From: Leptobrachium leishanense
Taxonomy: Eukaryota; Chordata; Amphibia; Anura; Megophryidae
Direction of reading: 5' to 3'
DNA length: 64,000 bases
Assembly (NCBI GenBank): GCA_009667805.1
Contig: CM019075.1
Span: 12,415,738 to 12,479,737 of the forward strand
Shown: piece after piece, positions 12,193-23,826 of the stretch
Numbering within the stretch: position 1 is the stretch's first letter
Layout of the letters: every line of letters begins with the position of its first letter
Position numbers and translations under genes: made by a program
The notes under the pieces: model-generated
What the model was told of the DNA's origin: nothing
What the model saw: only the letters and a program-made list of their open reading frames with translations
Database searches by the model: none

Positions 12193-12339
12193 GAATGGGA
12201 AGCCTTATGACAGAGACCAACAACCTTGGCCCTCTAAACGTTCCAGAACTACATGTCCCACGATGCTCAGCCAACCTTATGAATGGCTGAGCACCTTGGG
12301 AGATTTATTTCCACAACATCTGGAGAGCTAGGTTTACTG

Positions 12340-13150
12340 AGCCCTGCCTTATGGGAAAAGATATACCCGTAGAAATGCCAACTTTATTTAAGATAAAACA
12401 GAGTGTACATTATTAATGCGCAGACAGATACATTATTAATCTCCTTATAAGTTTTTATTAAACGTCTGCAATTCATCCATCCCATGGCAGACTCAAACTT
12501 CTTCTAGATTTATAAAATACCGGGCTAGAAATGTGTAAACCCCCTTTTTCCCCTTCCACCTTCTTCTCGTTTTGATAATTAAATGATCGTAGGAGTTAAA
12601 TGATCACCGTGAGGTATTTCAGAGGAGGTGAAACAATCTATTGATTTGTTTTTTGTTTTCGTTTACAAACGCAGCAGCATCGTTTTACTCTCGCCTGTAT
12701 TGATTGCTGATATCTTTTCTGCCGGCGTATTATTGTTTTGATTCTCTTTATCGCGGAAAACTCTTTGAAATTAATGAAAATCAAACAACACAAAGAAGCG
12801 ATCTATCCAAAAGGTGAGAAGCGAGGCGGGAAAGTAGGGTTAGTAGATTGCAGTTTTGTGTTTGCGCGTGCGAAAGAGACACGGCAAAACGGAGCAAAGC
12901 CACAGCGAGACTAGAGCGGCTCCAGTTTCCTTAGGACAAAATTAAAATAACACATGGGGATATTCACTAAACACTGTTCGCCGCTGTTGCAAACCATGGT
13001 AAAAAAAAAAATCACCTTTGTTGCAACTGCGATGAACTTCAGCTATCCACAGAAGGAGAATTCAACACCGGCAGAAGCAGGTGACATTCCAGCAAAGAAT
13101 GCGCAACTACGAGGAACGTCAGTACCACTGTTATTCTTCTGCATAAAGAG
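12340..13150. other. No recognised feature
   Basis: AT-rich intergenic sequence; no exon or repeat boundary seen. Confidence 0.3.
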
Positions 13151-13555
13151 TTAGGCTAGGGTCAAACGAACGCATTATTCGCAGCGACCGTCAAAAAGTG
13201 CGTCCGAACGCATTGACGTATTTTTTCACGGAATTTGCGAAAACGGTCATACGATGCGCATTTTCGTGCGTGATTTTTTACGGATTGTCAATAAAACACT
13301 TTTTGCGTCTGGACGTTATGTTGGCCGGACATTAGCAGCGTCTGACATCTCCTAATCACGCACACACCGCTATGCGGACGCAGCGCACTCTGTACGTCAG
13401 TACTAGCGGTTCTTCGTTCATTTTCCACTTGCGTTGCGCGGCCGGACTTTCATGCGGCCGTACTCTGTATATTGGCCGTCATTTGCTGCTACTATGGCCT
13501 TGATTAAGTGCGCCTAAACGCACGTTAAAAATGCGTCAGTCTGACCCCAGCCTTA
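13151..13555. mobile_element. Harbinger-type MITE, copy 1
   Basis: The left end is GGCTAGGGTCAAACGAACG and the right end TCTGACCCCAGCC, flanked by TTA on both sides (13151-13153, 13553-13555). A TWA target duplication with GG...CC ends is the PIF/Harbinger signature. CpG-rich, no coding capacity. Confidence 0.75.
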
Positions 13556-13872
13556 ACTGTAGCAATTCTCAATTTACGTTTTTTTTTTCCAGTATATGTA
13601 ACACCAGTGAATACACGTCGCTGATTTCAAAGTGTTGATCCTTTAGACCCCCCCCCCCATGAAAACTGTGGTGAAAACAAAAAAACGCAGGACAACAGGG
13701 CTGCCCATCAGAATTCTTGGAGCCCCTTACTAAATCGCTGGTCGCGTCCCCGTTCCCTTACGGCCTCATTTCAGCAAACTATTTCAAAATACAACATTTT
13801 GCCTCCTCTCCTGCACACCGTATATCACAGGGAGAGGGATAAAGGCCAGAGTCCGAGGGATAAAGAATGCTC

Positions 13873-14200
13873 TTAGGCCGGGGTCAGAAAACCATTTTTC
13901 AGAGCGGAAGAATCGTCTGTGAGAGTCAACGTTCCTTCCACTCTGACGCCCTCCTGGCCGCCTCGCTGAGTGCAGTTAGTGTGCTCAGCGCTGCAAGGCT
14001 CGATCCTCCTATGGAGGATCGCACTCTGCAGCCCCGAACGCGAGTCGTAGCGCCTCCACAGGGAGGCTTGCAGCACGGCCACCGTTGTGTGCGCGCAACA
14101 GCGTGTGGCTGGCCCCAACGCAGCGTCACAACGCTGCAATGGACGCTGGATGGCATGTCAGTACAGGCGCACATAGTACGCTCGTCAGACACCAGCCTTA
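13873..14200. mobile_element. Harbinger-type MITE, copy 2 (subfamily B)
   Basis: TTA flanks at 13873-13875 and 14198-14200; ends GGCCGGGGTCAG and GACACCAGCC. The interior differs from copy 1 and resembles 14755-15084, 54160-54405 and 55603-55885 ('gctgcaaggctcgatcctcc', 'gaacgttccttcc'). Confidence 0.75.
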
Positions 14201-14754
14201 CCGGCCCCAGATGCTTGCGGTCCACAGGGAAACTAGTCGAAGTCTTGGTGGGTCAGTCCTGGGTGGCATAGAGGGACTCCTACAATTGAGGCACTTAGAC
14301 AAGCTTCACAGGGTTTGGGAAGGGCCCCCTGAAGCCACAGGGCCCCACAACATGTCATGGACGGTCACCCCCCCTACGATGGCAGCCCTGCTGGACAGTG
14401 CTTAAACCTACGCTAAACTACTACAACAGAAACTGGTGGAAAAAATGAGTGACGGCCCCATTGAAAACTGCCGAGAAGGAACTACGGAGGAAAGAACGGT
14501 GAATAGTGCAAGAACCTATGGTGGCATTTCCCTAAATAATGAATTAACCATAGTTTTACCGTATGTGATTCACTGTAGTTCCTAACAATTACACTACGTT
14601 CCTCTCAATGAATGAACAGTGCTTAGTGAATAAGCCCCTAACAAAAATTACTTCAAATCTTCTCATTAGCTTGTGAATTTACTGAAATCCCCCCTTAAAA
14701 TTCAGGGAGCCGTTTGGACCGATTATAAGTGGGAATGTATCAAAGCCCCAACTC

Positions 14755-15084
14755 TTAGGCCAGCGTCAGACGAGCGCGCTGTGTGCGACCTACTGACGTG
14801 CTTACCAGCGTCCGTCGCAGCGTTTTGACTGGTCACCCGCTTGTGCACACGCACGAAATGCGCGAGCAACAAGAGTACGTTATCCAAGCCTCTCCGGCAA
14901 AGCGCTAGGACGGACGTTGACAGAGCTGCAAAGCGCGATTCTCCATAGGAGGATCAAGCCTTGCAGCACAGAGCGCACTAACTGCTCTCAGCGAGGTGGC
15001 CAGACGGGCGTCAAGTTGAAGGAACGTCCACTCTCACTGACGTTCCTTCCGCTCTCCAAAGATGCTCGTCTGACACCAGCCTTA
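14755..15084. mobile_element. Harbinger-type MITE, copy 3 (subfamily B)
   Basis: TTA flanks at 14755-14757 and 15082-15084. The ends read GGCCAGCGTCAGACGAGCG and CTCGTCTGACACCAGCC. Same interior family as copy 2. Confidence 0.8.
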
Positions 15085-15540
15085 GACGTATTGTCTCTTT
15101 TAGGATAAAGGTGGGAGGTGCAAATAGTATCTGCCTGTAAAATATGTTTGTGATGTGACGACGCGTGGTGCTGGGAAAAATGAACACAATAGCAGACTGT
15201 CAGACATGGTCGGCAATGCGCTTGATAACATTTTTTGTCTCAGACTGTTGACTCTCATCATGACCAGGCAGACATCGCTGGAGCCGCTCTGTTAACCTCT
15301 CCAGTGCTTTGCATTGTGTCTGATTAGGTGCAAGCTGAAAATGCTCACGTGGTTGTGTGTCTGTCTGTGCCCAATCTATATGTCAGAGACTGGTAGACTG
15401 ATGTTGATTTTGATATTTCCTCCTGGCTCCTCCATCCTTGGGGCAAACGTACATCATCTCTCTGTGCCCTAGGCACAAAAATAATTAGGTCATAAAGATT
15501 TTCTAGACAGACATTGTGCCTAAAATGCATGGCAGGGACT
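15085..15540. other. No recognised feature
   Basis: No gene or clear repeat seen before the satellite-related sequence starts. Confidence 0.3.
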
Positions 15541-15791
15541 GCGCCACTCATTGCTCTTCACAGGGAAGGAGTCTGGGCCTGGGAGCCCTGTGTGTACTGG
15601 CCAATAAAGCTGCTAAATGTGGCAGCTGGGACCAGGGGAGATTATTTATTTACAGGAAACAAGTCGTACTAAATGTGGCGGCCACAACCAGGGAAGCTCT
15701 GTATGGATTGGATACAGACAGGTAGGACTAGGGAGCTTTATAGCATCTCCTGTATCCTGTCAATCAGAGCAGCGGATCTCTGTATGATTCT
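15541..15791. repeat. Diverged units preceding the minisatellite
   Basis: Blocks such as 'accagggaagctctgtatggattggatacagaca' are recognisable single units of the following array, heavily diverged. They suggest array edges that escaped homogenisation. Confidence 0.5.
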
Positions 15792-17250
15792 CCTAAATCA
15801 TGCCCGTCAGGACAGGGGGGCTCTGTAAGAAGTGGGTGCAGACCCTCCTAAATCAGGACAGGGGGGCTCTGTAAGAAGTGGATGCAGACCCTCCTAAATC
15901 AGGAGTCAGGACAGGGGGGCTCTCTAAGAAGTGGGTGCAGACCCTCCTAAATCATGCCAGTCAGGACAGGGGGGCTCTGTAAGAAGTGGGTGCAGACCCT
16001 CCTAAATCAGGAGTCAGGACAGGGGGGCTCTGTAAGAAGTGGGTGCAGACCCTCCTAAATCAAGCCAGTCAGGACAGGGGGGCTCTGTATGAAGTGGGTG
16101 CAGACCCTCCTAAATCATGCCAGTCAGGACAGGGGGGCTCTGTATGAAGTGGGTGCAGACCCTCCTAAATCATGCCAGTCAGGACAGGGGGCTCTGTATG
16201 AAGTGGGTGCAGACCCTCCTAAATCAGGAGTCAGGACAGGGGGGCTCTGTATGAAGTGGGTGCAGACCCTCCTAAATCATGCCAGTCAGGACAGGGGGGC
16301 TCTGTATGAAGTGGGTGCAGACCCTCCTAAATCAGGAGTCAGGACAGGGGGGCTCTGTAAGAAGTGGGTGCAGACCCTCCTAAATCATGCCAGTCAGGAC
16401 AGGGGGGCTCTGTATGAAGTGGGTGCAGACCCTCCTAAATCATGCCAGTCAGGACAGGGGGGCTCTGTATGAAGTGGGTGCAGACCCTCCTAAATCAGGA
16501 GTCAGGACAGGGGGGCTCTGTAAGAAGTGGGTGCAGACCCTCCTAAATCATGCCAGTCAGGACAGGGGGGCTCTGTATGAAGTGGGTGCAGACCCTCCTA
16601 AATCATGCCAGTCAGGACAGGGGGGCTCTGTATGAAGTGGGTGCAAACCCTCCTAAATCATGCCAGTCAGGACAGGGGGCTCTGTATGAAGTGGGTGCAG
16701 ACCCTCCTAAATCAGGAGTCAGGACAGGGGGGCTCTGTAAGAAGTGGGTGCAGACCCTCCTAAATCAGGAGTCAGGACAGGGGGGCTCTGTAAGAAGTGG
16801 GTGCAGACCCTCCTAAATCATGCCAGTCAGGACAGGGGGGCTCTGTATGAAGTGGGTGCAGACCCTCCTAAATCATGCCAGTCAGGACAGGGGGGCTCTG
16901 TATGAAGTGGGTGCAAACCCTCCTAAATCATGCCAGTCAGGACAGGGGGGCTCTGTATGAAGTGGGTGCAGACCCTCCTAAATCATGCCAGTCAGGACAG
17001 GGGGGCTCTGTAAGAAGTGGGTGCAGACCCTCCTAAATCATGCCAGTCAGGACAGGGGGCTCTGTATGAAGTGGGTGCAGACCCTCCTAAATCATGCCAG
17101 TCAGGACAGGGGGGCTCTGTATGAAGTGGGTGCAGACCCTCCTAAATCATGCCAGTCAGGACAGGGGGGCTCTGTATGAAGTGGGTGCAGACCCTCCTAA
17201 ATCAAGCCCGTCAGGACAGGGGGGCTCTGTATAAAGTGGGTGCAGACCCT
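15792..17250. repeat. Minisatellite array 1 (about 45-55 bp unit)
   Basis: About 27 head-to-tail units of 'cctaaatcatgccagtcagg' + 'acaggggggctctgtatgaag' + 'tgggtgcagaccct'. Length variants are interspersed: 5 or 6 G, 'aggagtc' replacing 'atgccagtc', and a short form. Because unit length varies, open frames break and overlap. The unit is clearly homologous to that of array 2 (18418-19821). Open frames here are by-products. Confidence 0.95.
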
Positions 17251-17786
17251 CATGCCAGTCTAAGCTTATTTGGCATTCAATGTATTGGTTTCACATTACA
17301 CTATGGGAGCTGCTGTTTCTCCACACCTTTTGTATTTGAGGTGACCAGGACAAAGAGACGGCACCAAATTAAGACTCCCACATACAACTGGATCATATAA
17401 GTGAGACCTATAATAGACTATATCCATCAGCACCAGCACTTTCTGTGCACTATTAACTGACCTAGTATCCGGCAGGACTGTCTCCTAACCGGCGACACCG
17501 CCGACATTGCGTAACACGTGCGCCAAGAGACACTGTTGACCTACTGCGCAGTTTCCCAAGGTTCCAATCGTGAAAACTCTTGCACTATATGCACTTTGTT
17601 ACTTGTATCTGCATTTTAGAAGCGCAAGCACTTTAGCCGATACTGCAATAAATGCGCTTTGTACATAGTTCACGGCTGCACTTTCCCAACAGTCCTTCCA
17701 GGCTGTGCATATATCGCAGTATTGGGATTCACCGTACTATTTGAACACGCATCATGCACTATAGATTGTTTGTATTGTTGTATCGC
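17251..17786. other. Spacer between arrays and MITE, nothing recognised
   Basis: No gene signal; a short stretch of mixed composition ending at the Harbinger-type MITE. Confidence 0.3.
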
Positions 17787-18217
17787 TTAGGCTAGGGTCA
17801 GACGAACGCATTTTCACGTTGTCTGTGAAAAAGTGCGTTCGAACGAATGGACGCATTTTTTCACGGAGTACGCGATAGCGGTCATACGATGCGCATTTGC
17901 GTTCGTGATTTTGTACGGATCATCAATAAAACACTTTGTGCATCTGGACGTTATGTTGGCCGGACATTAGCAGTGTCTGACATCTCCAAATCACGCACAC
18001 ACGCCGCTAGCGGACGCAGCGCACTCTGTACAACCGTACTAGAGGTTTTACGTTCTCGACAAAATGCGTTCGTTTGCCACTTGCGTTGCGCAGCCGGACT
18101 TTTGTGCGACCGTACTTCGTATATTGTCCGTCATTGCCCAGCATTTGCTGCTACTACGGCCGTAATTAAGTGCGCCTGCACGCGCGTTCGCACTGCCTCA
18201 GTCTGACCCCAGCCTTA
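17787..18217. mobile_element. Harbinger-type MITE, copy 4 (subfamily A)
   Basis: TTA on both sides (17787-17789, 18215-18217), with ends GGCTAGGGTCAGACGAACG and TCTGACCCCAGCC. Interior blocks ('catacgatgcgcat', 'ctggacgttatgttggccgg') match copies 1 and 5. It separates the two minisatellite arrays. Confidence 0.85.
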
Positions 18218-18417
18218 GAACCTTTTTTGTGCCGACTTGCTATTAGCACTTTATTTTGCTCACCTGTGTTATATTAGTATATACAGATAACCTTCTAATC
18301 ATATGCTATTTGCAGGGTCAATCTAAACCGTATAGGACAGTTACATTTGAAGGTAACAGAGTCCCCACTTTACCAACTACTTCTTGCGCCACAAGAGCCC
18401 CCCCCCCCCCTACAACT

Positions 18418-19821
18418 CCTAAATCATGCCAGTCTGGTCAGAGGAGCTCTGTATGTACTGGAGACAGATGTCCTAAATCATGCCAGTCTGGTCAGAGGAG
18501 CTCTGTATGTACTGGAGACAGATGTCCTAAATCGTGCCAGTCTGGTCAGAGGAGCTCTGTATGTACTGGAGACAGATGTTCTAAATCGTGCCAGTCTGGT
18601 CAGAGGAGCTCTGTATGTACTGGAGACAGATGTCCTAAATCATGCCAGTCTGGTCAGAGGAGCTCTGTATGTACTGGAGACAGATGTCCTAAATCATGCC
18701 AGTCTGGTCAGAGGAGCTCTGTACGTACTGGAGACAGATGTCCTAAATCATGCCAGTCTGGTCAGAGGAGCTCTGTATGTACTGGAGACAGATGTTCTAA
18801 ATCGTGCCAGTCAGGTCAGAGGAGCTCTGTATGTACTGGAGACAGATGTCCTAAATCATGCCAGTCTGGTCAGAGGAGCTCTGTATGTACTGGAGACAGA
18901 TGTCCTAAATCATGCCAGTCTGGTCAGAGGAGCTCTGTACGTACTGGAGACAGATGTCCTAAATCATGCCAGTCAGGTCAGAGGAGCTCTGTATGTACTG
19001 GAGACAGATGTTCTAAATCGTGCCAGTCTGGTCAGAGGAGCTCTGTATGTACTGGAGACAGATGTCCTAAATCATGCCAGTCTGGTCAGAGGAGCTCTGT
19101 ATGTACTGGAGACAGATGTCCTAAATCATGCCAGTCAGGTCAGAGGAGCTCTGTATGTACTGGAGACAGATGTCCTAAATCATGCCAGTCTGGTCAGAGG
19201 AGCTCTGTATGTACTGGAGACAGATGTCCTAAATCATGCCAGTCAGGTCAGAGGAGCTCTGTATGTACTGGAGACAGATGTCCTAAATCATGCCAGTCAG
19301 GTCAGAGGAGCTCTGTATGTACTGGAGACAGATGTCCTAAATCATGCCAGTCTGGTCAGAGGAGCTCTGTATGTACTGGAGACAGATGTCCTAAATCATG
19401 CCAGTCTGGTCAGAGGAGCTCTGTATGTACTGGAGACAGATGTCCTAAATCGTGCCAGTCTGGTCAGAGGAGCTCTGTATGTACTGGAGACAGATGTCCT
19501 AAATCATGCCAGTCTGGTCAGAGGAGCTCTGTATGTACTGGAGACAGATGTCCTAAATCATGCCAGTCTGGTCAGAGGAGCTCTGTATGTACTGGAGACA
19601 GATGTCCTAAATCATGCCAGTCTGGTCAGAGGAGCTCTGTACGTACTGGAGACAGATGTCCTAAATCATGCCAGTCAGGTCAGAGGAGCTCTGTATGTAC
19701 TGGAGACAGATGTCCTAAATCATGCCAGTCAGGTCAGAGGAGCTCTGTATGTACTGGAGACAGATGTCCTAAATCATGCCAGTCTGGTCAGAGGAGCTCT
19801 GTATGTACTGGAGACAGATGT
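18418..19821. repeat. Minisatellite array 2 (54 bp unit, 26 copies)
   Basis: Exactly 26 units of 54 bp ('cctaaatcatgccagtctgg' + 'tcagaggagctctgtatgta' + 'ctggagacagatgt') with only a few variable positions. Diagnostic changes (tgttct, gtacgt, atcgtgcc) recur every four units over units 3-13, indicating a 216-bp higher-order repeat. Since 54 is divisible by 3, two frames stay open through the array (up to 633 codons, an 18-residue repeat). This is a consequence of repetition and is not evidence for a protein. Confidence 0.97.
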
Positions 19822-19973
19822 GAGGACTACATGTATTGGATACTTACAGTTACAGGCCCTCAGGACGATGTCAGTCATGATAGGGAAGCTCTGCATTTCC
19901 AGGGCACCTTCTCTCCTAAATCTGGAAACCAGGACCAGGGATGTCTGTCTGTACTAGACACTTGTCTATTCAA
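19822..19973. repeat. Diverged satellite units after array 2
   Basis: Blocks such as 'tattggatacttacagttacagg' and 'tctcctaaatctggaaaccagg' are relics of the same unit. Confidence 0.45.
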
Positions 19974-20395
19974 TAACGCTAGGGTCAGACGAACACATTT
20001 TTCACGTCTATCGTCACAAAGTGCGTTGATGCGTCTGAACGCATTTCTTCACGGAAGATGCGATAGCGGTCATACGATGCGCAATTACGGCCGTGATTTT
20101 TTATGGATCCATACCAGGAAACTTTGTGTGTCTGGACGTGATGTAGGCCGGACATGAGCAGCGTCTGACGTCTCCTAATCACGCACACACGCCGCTATGC
20201 CGTCGCAGTGCACTCTGTACGTCAGTACTAGCGGTTAGACGTTCTTGCGAAAATGCGTTCGTTTGCCACTTGCGTTGCGCGGCCGAACTTTCGTGCGGCC
20301 GTACTTCGTGTGTGGGCCTGCGTTGGACGTCATTTGCTGCTACCACGGCCATAATAAAGTGCGGCTAAACGCACGTTCATCTGACCCCAGCCTAA
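19974..20395. mobile_element. Harbinger-type MITE, copy 5 (subfamily A)
   Basis: TAA on both sides (19974-19976, 20393-20395). The ends are CGCTAGGGTCAGACGAAC and ATCTGACCCCAGCC. Interior as in copies 1 and 4. Confidence 0.8.
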
Positions 20396-20397
20396 GT

Positions 20398-20536
20398 CAG
20401 GGGTCAGCAAATGTGGCCCCTGATGTTTAGAACTAAATATCCCATGATGCCTAATCAGCTCAAAGAGCGCCTGAGCATTACGGAAAATGTTTAAAAACGT
20501 GGGGGGGGGGGGTGGCGGCAAGGCTGCTGACCCCTG
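20398..20536. mobile_element. hAT-type MITE
   Basis: Begins CAGGGGTCAGCA and ends TGCTGACCCCTG, two bases from the preceding MITE. Related to 12053-12184 but with weaker internal symmetry. No clean target duplication, perhaps because it inserted at the MITE edge. Confidence 0.65.
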
Positions 20537-20585
20537 CTATAAGGAGGTCAAGGTGGAAAAGCCCTTCTCCTCTGTTTAGGAACAG

Positions 20586-20610
20586 CACACACACACACAC
20601 ACACACACCT
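20586..20610. repeat. (CA)n microsatellite
   Basis: Uninterrupted alternating C and A. Confidence 0.95.
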
Positions 20611-21590
20611 GTTTGAACACATTAGCACTAAACTATATACATTTTACTTCATTATCAGATAAGTGGATGACACAGGGAGGATTCTCATGCGTTAGGGAGG
20701 GGGATAGTAGGTTTTCAAGGTCATGGGAGTCTGAGTAGTAGGCATAGTAAACATTAACAAGAAAACTACATTTAAATATACTGAATGGACAAAAAAAAAA
20801 AAGAATCTGCTGTCATGGAAACCATGCGATAAAACACTCTCCTTTATAATGGCATTTTCTTGTCTTTTCGTGCATTGAGAATGTGTGTGCATAGATCAGT
20901 AATAAGCACCGCAAAGTGAAGCCGCACTCTGTCTTATTATTATTATTATCATTAATGTGTAAATTAGAAATTGTGCCAGAGACGCTCAGACAGGAGAACA
21001 TGCGGAATCTGCACTCCTTCGAATAGCACTCCGTCTGCCCCAGACAGGTCAGAACGCTCCTCACTGGCAAAAGCTGAGCAAATTACCACTCCAGAAAGCA
21101 ATGACATCCGCACGCCACTGTAAATCTGTGAGTAATCCAAGGGAATGTAACTCCAATTTAACTGGCTTTATATATAGCACTTTTCTTGTCTACATCACTT
21201 TAAAAAAATGCGTGAAAATAATCCAAAGGTCAAGGTCGCTAGAGATAAGGTATAGTATATAATAAGAGAAGCCGTCTGTGGGCTTTAAACTAACATATGT
21301 ATCACTTAGCCCACTTTCCTTAACTCTGTGTCTCTTTCTTCATACAGCTCACCATCCAAAATAATCACTCTTTCCTGCTGCATTTTCACTCTGCACCCCC
21401 CCCCCCCCCAGTCCCGGGCCTAAACGTATAGCTCTCCCTTCCAGCTGCTTCCACTCTACCTTCTAATTACCCTTTCTCAAGCCCAAGCTTCTGCTCCTTC
21501 CCATGCAATCCCTGTTGTATTCTTACTGGCCACCAGCTCCACACTCCCACTGCTCCCTTTTGTTTCACCTACCTTTGTTCCTTAGATTGT
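20611..21590. other. No recognised feature
   Basis: No gene or bounded repeat. Minor runs: an ATT run near 20940 and a poly-C run near 21400. Confidence 0.3.
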
Positions 21591-21755
21591 AAGCTCACGG
21601 GATGTCTGGCTGAGCACTTGTATAAACTGATGTTACCAGGGCAATTATCCTATGGGCAGGGCCGGCTCTTCCTAATGAACTTTTATTTATTACGTCTCAC
21701 GTTTGTGCTTTCATATTGTAAAGCACTGCGGAATCTGTTGGCGCTATAGAGGTAA
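21590..21755. repeat. Dispersed 'ttgtaagctc ... aagcactgcggaat' repeat
   Basis: Contains 'tagattgtaagctcacgg', 'gggcagggccggctc' and 'ttgtaaagcactgcggaatc' followed by 'tgttggcgctata' in order. This composite is shared, in whole or part, with 1080-1228 and, inverted, 22285-22430. Confidence 0.55.
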
Positions 21756-22284
21756 CTGTGTCTTACATAGTAAATCTCGTGCATAACGGCTGGAAACCAT
21801 GGGGATGCACCAGCAGATACCATGTGATCTACAAAGTGGCAAAGTAATAAATAATGGAATGTTTCCAATCCTGCCATTTTTTCCCACGGTTATTGCTCCA
21901 CCTTTATAATCACAATACTTCCATATATACCCCCGAGAACCTTTTATGTGAGTCACACTCTGTCCCCCCAGTATTTTCTAAACTGCAACTCCCACGATTC
22001 TCTGACCATCTATTGCAATCAGTGAATTCTGGGAACTGTAGGTGATCAAGATTTGGGGGGGGGGGTCTGCGACCTGATCTAACCTGGTGGCAGGTGCAGG
22101 CACTATGATTTGAAGACTATAGCAATGAAAAGTACATGCTGCTCTCTGCAGGTCTGTGCTAGAAAAGGGATTTGGTTACCTTGGATCTGCCAGACTGTTT
22201 GTTCAAGCTTTCCATTGCAGGTCATAGACTGCCCCCTCGTGGACATACTCAGAACTACTTTCAGTGATAAAGTCCTACATGTCC

Positions 22285-22432
22285 AAGTTATTGTTATTGT
22301 CATCATTTATATAGCACCAACAGTTTCCGCAGCGTTTTACAATAACCAAAGGGAACGAGATAAACGGACGTATGATGGAAACGAGAGGTGTAGAGGGCCC
22401 TGCTCATATGAGCTTACAATCTAGAGGGATTG
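22285..22432. repeat. Dispersed 'agcaccaacagtttccgcagc' repeat (inverted copy)
   Basis: 'atagcaccaacagtttccgc', 'agcgttttacaataacca' and 'agagggccctgctcatatg' then 'agcttacaatctaga' form the reverse arrangement of the copy at 21590-21755. Confidence 0.6.
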
Positions 22433-22899
22433 GGGTTGAGGAAGACAAGGGGAATTTTACTGGATGGCAGGATCATATGATCATATGATTATGAGAACTG
22501 AGAATGGTGTCTTGGAGACTGTAAGGACAAGGTCCAAAAACACAGTTCATTCACAGTGGGCCCTATTACATTCTTCACGCAAAAACGCACGCGCAACGCG
22601 TGAATTTTAATACAAGGACTCAGAGGCGAGTATTGCATTCTCTTTTCTTGCTTTAATAACAGCAGCAAGTAGTAATGTCAAAACGTAACAGACATTAAGA
22701 AAAAAACATACTCTAACAATGGTATCTTCTAACCCCCCTGTCCCATCAGTATAGTCCATTGTTCCATGCCAGTCTATAAATAGGACCGATCTCCCGCCAT
22801 TTCTTCCTTTTTTCTTGCTGCTCGGACAGATAAGTATTGTTTTATTATTGTTAGTCCGAGTTTTTACAGGGAAGTACGGGGTCTTCTATCCTCAGTTTC

Positions 22900-23826
22900 C
22901 CCGACACTTCGAGAGATATCACGCATCATAGGAGTGCTAGCAGCCTCCAGGTTGGGAGTTCACCCAGCCCCTCTACACTATCGGGCCCTCCAACGCCTGG
23001 TGCCCATTTCCTAAGACGGGGGAAGACCTATTCCGACAGGGTGTCTTTGTCGGTTGCGGCACGGGAAGATCTCCATTGGTGGTTGGAGAACATCCGGCGT
23101 TGCAACGGCAGGTCTATCAAGACGCCTCCCCCATCGATCACGATAGATTCCAATGCGCGTCTGGCAGGATGGGGGGCCAGGTGCGGAGACGAGTTGACAG
23201 GGGGTCCGTGGTCAGATCAGGAGACTCGATTTCACATCAACGGTCTCGAATTGTTAGCAGGCATGTTTGCCCTTCAGAGTTTTCTGAAACGGCAGACGGA
23301 TACGTCAGTCCTACGCATGGACAACTTCCCAGCAGTTCGCTACATCAATCATTTGGGGGGTCCCCGATCCATTCTGTTGACAAACATGGCGACCCGTCTA
23401 TGGGACTGGTGTTTCCATCATCGTATTGTAGTTCAAGCTCAGTTTATTCCGGGCGTCTCGAATCTCCTGGCCGATTGGAGTTTGAGGCACACGGAAGACT
23501 CAGGGGACTGGCGATTGCACTCATCGATCTTTTCGGCCATAGAGGACATTTGGGGTCCTTTTCAGATCGATCTGTTTGCTTCACGCCTCAACAGTCAACT
23601 GCCCAACTTCTACAGTTGGAGACCAGACCCGATGGCCCTAGCCACGGACGCTTTTCTCCAGAATTGGGAAGTCCTGAGGCTATACGCTTTTCCCCCCTTT
23701 CAGCTGGTGTTACGAACATTGAACCAGGTTCGGGTTCAGGAGGCGGAGTTGGTTTTAGTGGCTCCATTCTGGCCCAACCAACCGTGGTTTCCCCTGTTCC
23801 TGGACCTTCTAGTCGATGTTACATAG
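22900..23826 (+). pseudogene. DIRS reverse transcriptase end plus RNase H domain
   Basis: Upstream of 23041 the frame reads 'LAASRLGVHPAPLHYRALQR', typical of the DIRS reverse-transcriptase C-terminus, followed by a stop. From 23041 a 261-codon frame carries RNase H landmarks: 'ITIDSNARLAGWGA' (Asp), 'GLELLAG' (Glu), 'LRMDNFPAVRYINHLGG' (Asp) and 'NLLADWSLR'. A 'DLFASRLNSQLPNFYSW' block follows, also standard for DIRS/Ngaro polyproteins. The reading ends at the CR1 insertion. Confidence 0.8.

Noticed and set aside
13867..14405. Open frames of 88-134 codons on both strands
   Set aside because: They lie inside or run out of a GC-rich Harbinger-type MITE bounded by TTA duplications.
16089..17400. 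Several overlapping open frames with 'EVGADPPKS' repeats
   Set aside because: By-products of minisatellite array 1; frames change with unit-length variants.
15792..19821. CRISPR-like regular repeats
   Set aside because: The repeats are contiguous with no unique spacers, and the DNA is vertebrate.
18256..20157. 633-codon open frame with an 18-residue repeat
   Set aside because: It is produced by the 54-bp tandem repeat, whose length is a multiple of three. A second frame is open over the same array, there is no splice or start context, and the flanks are a MITE.
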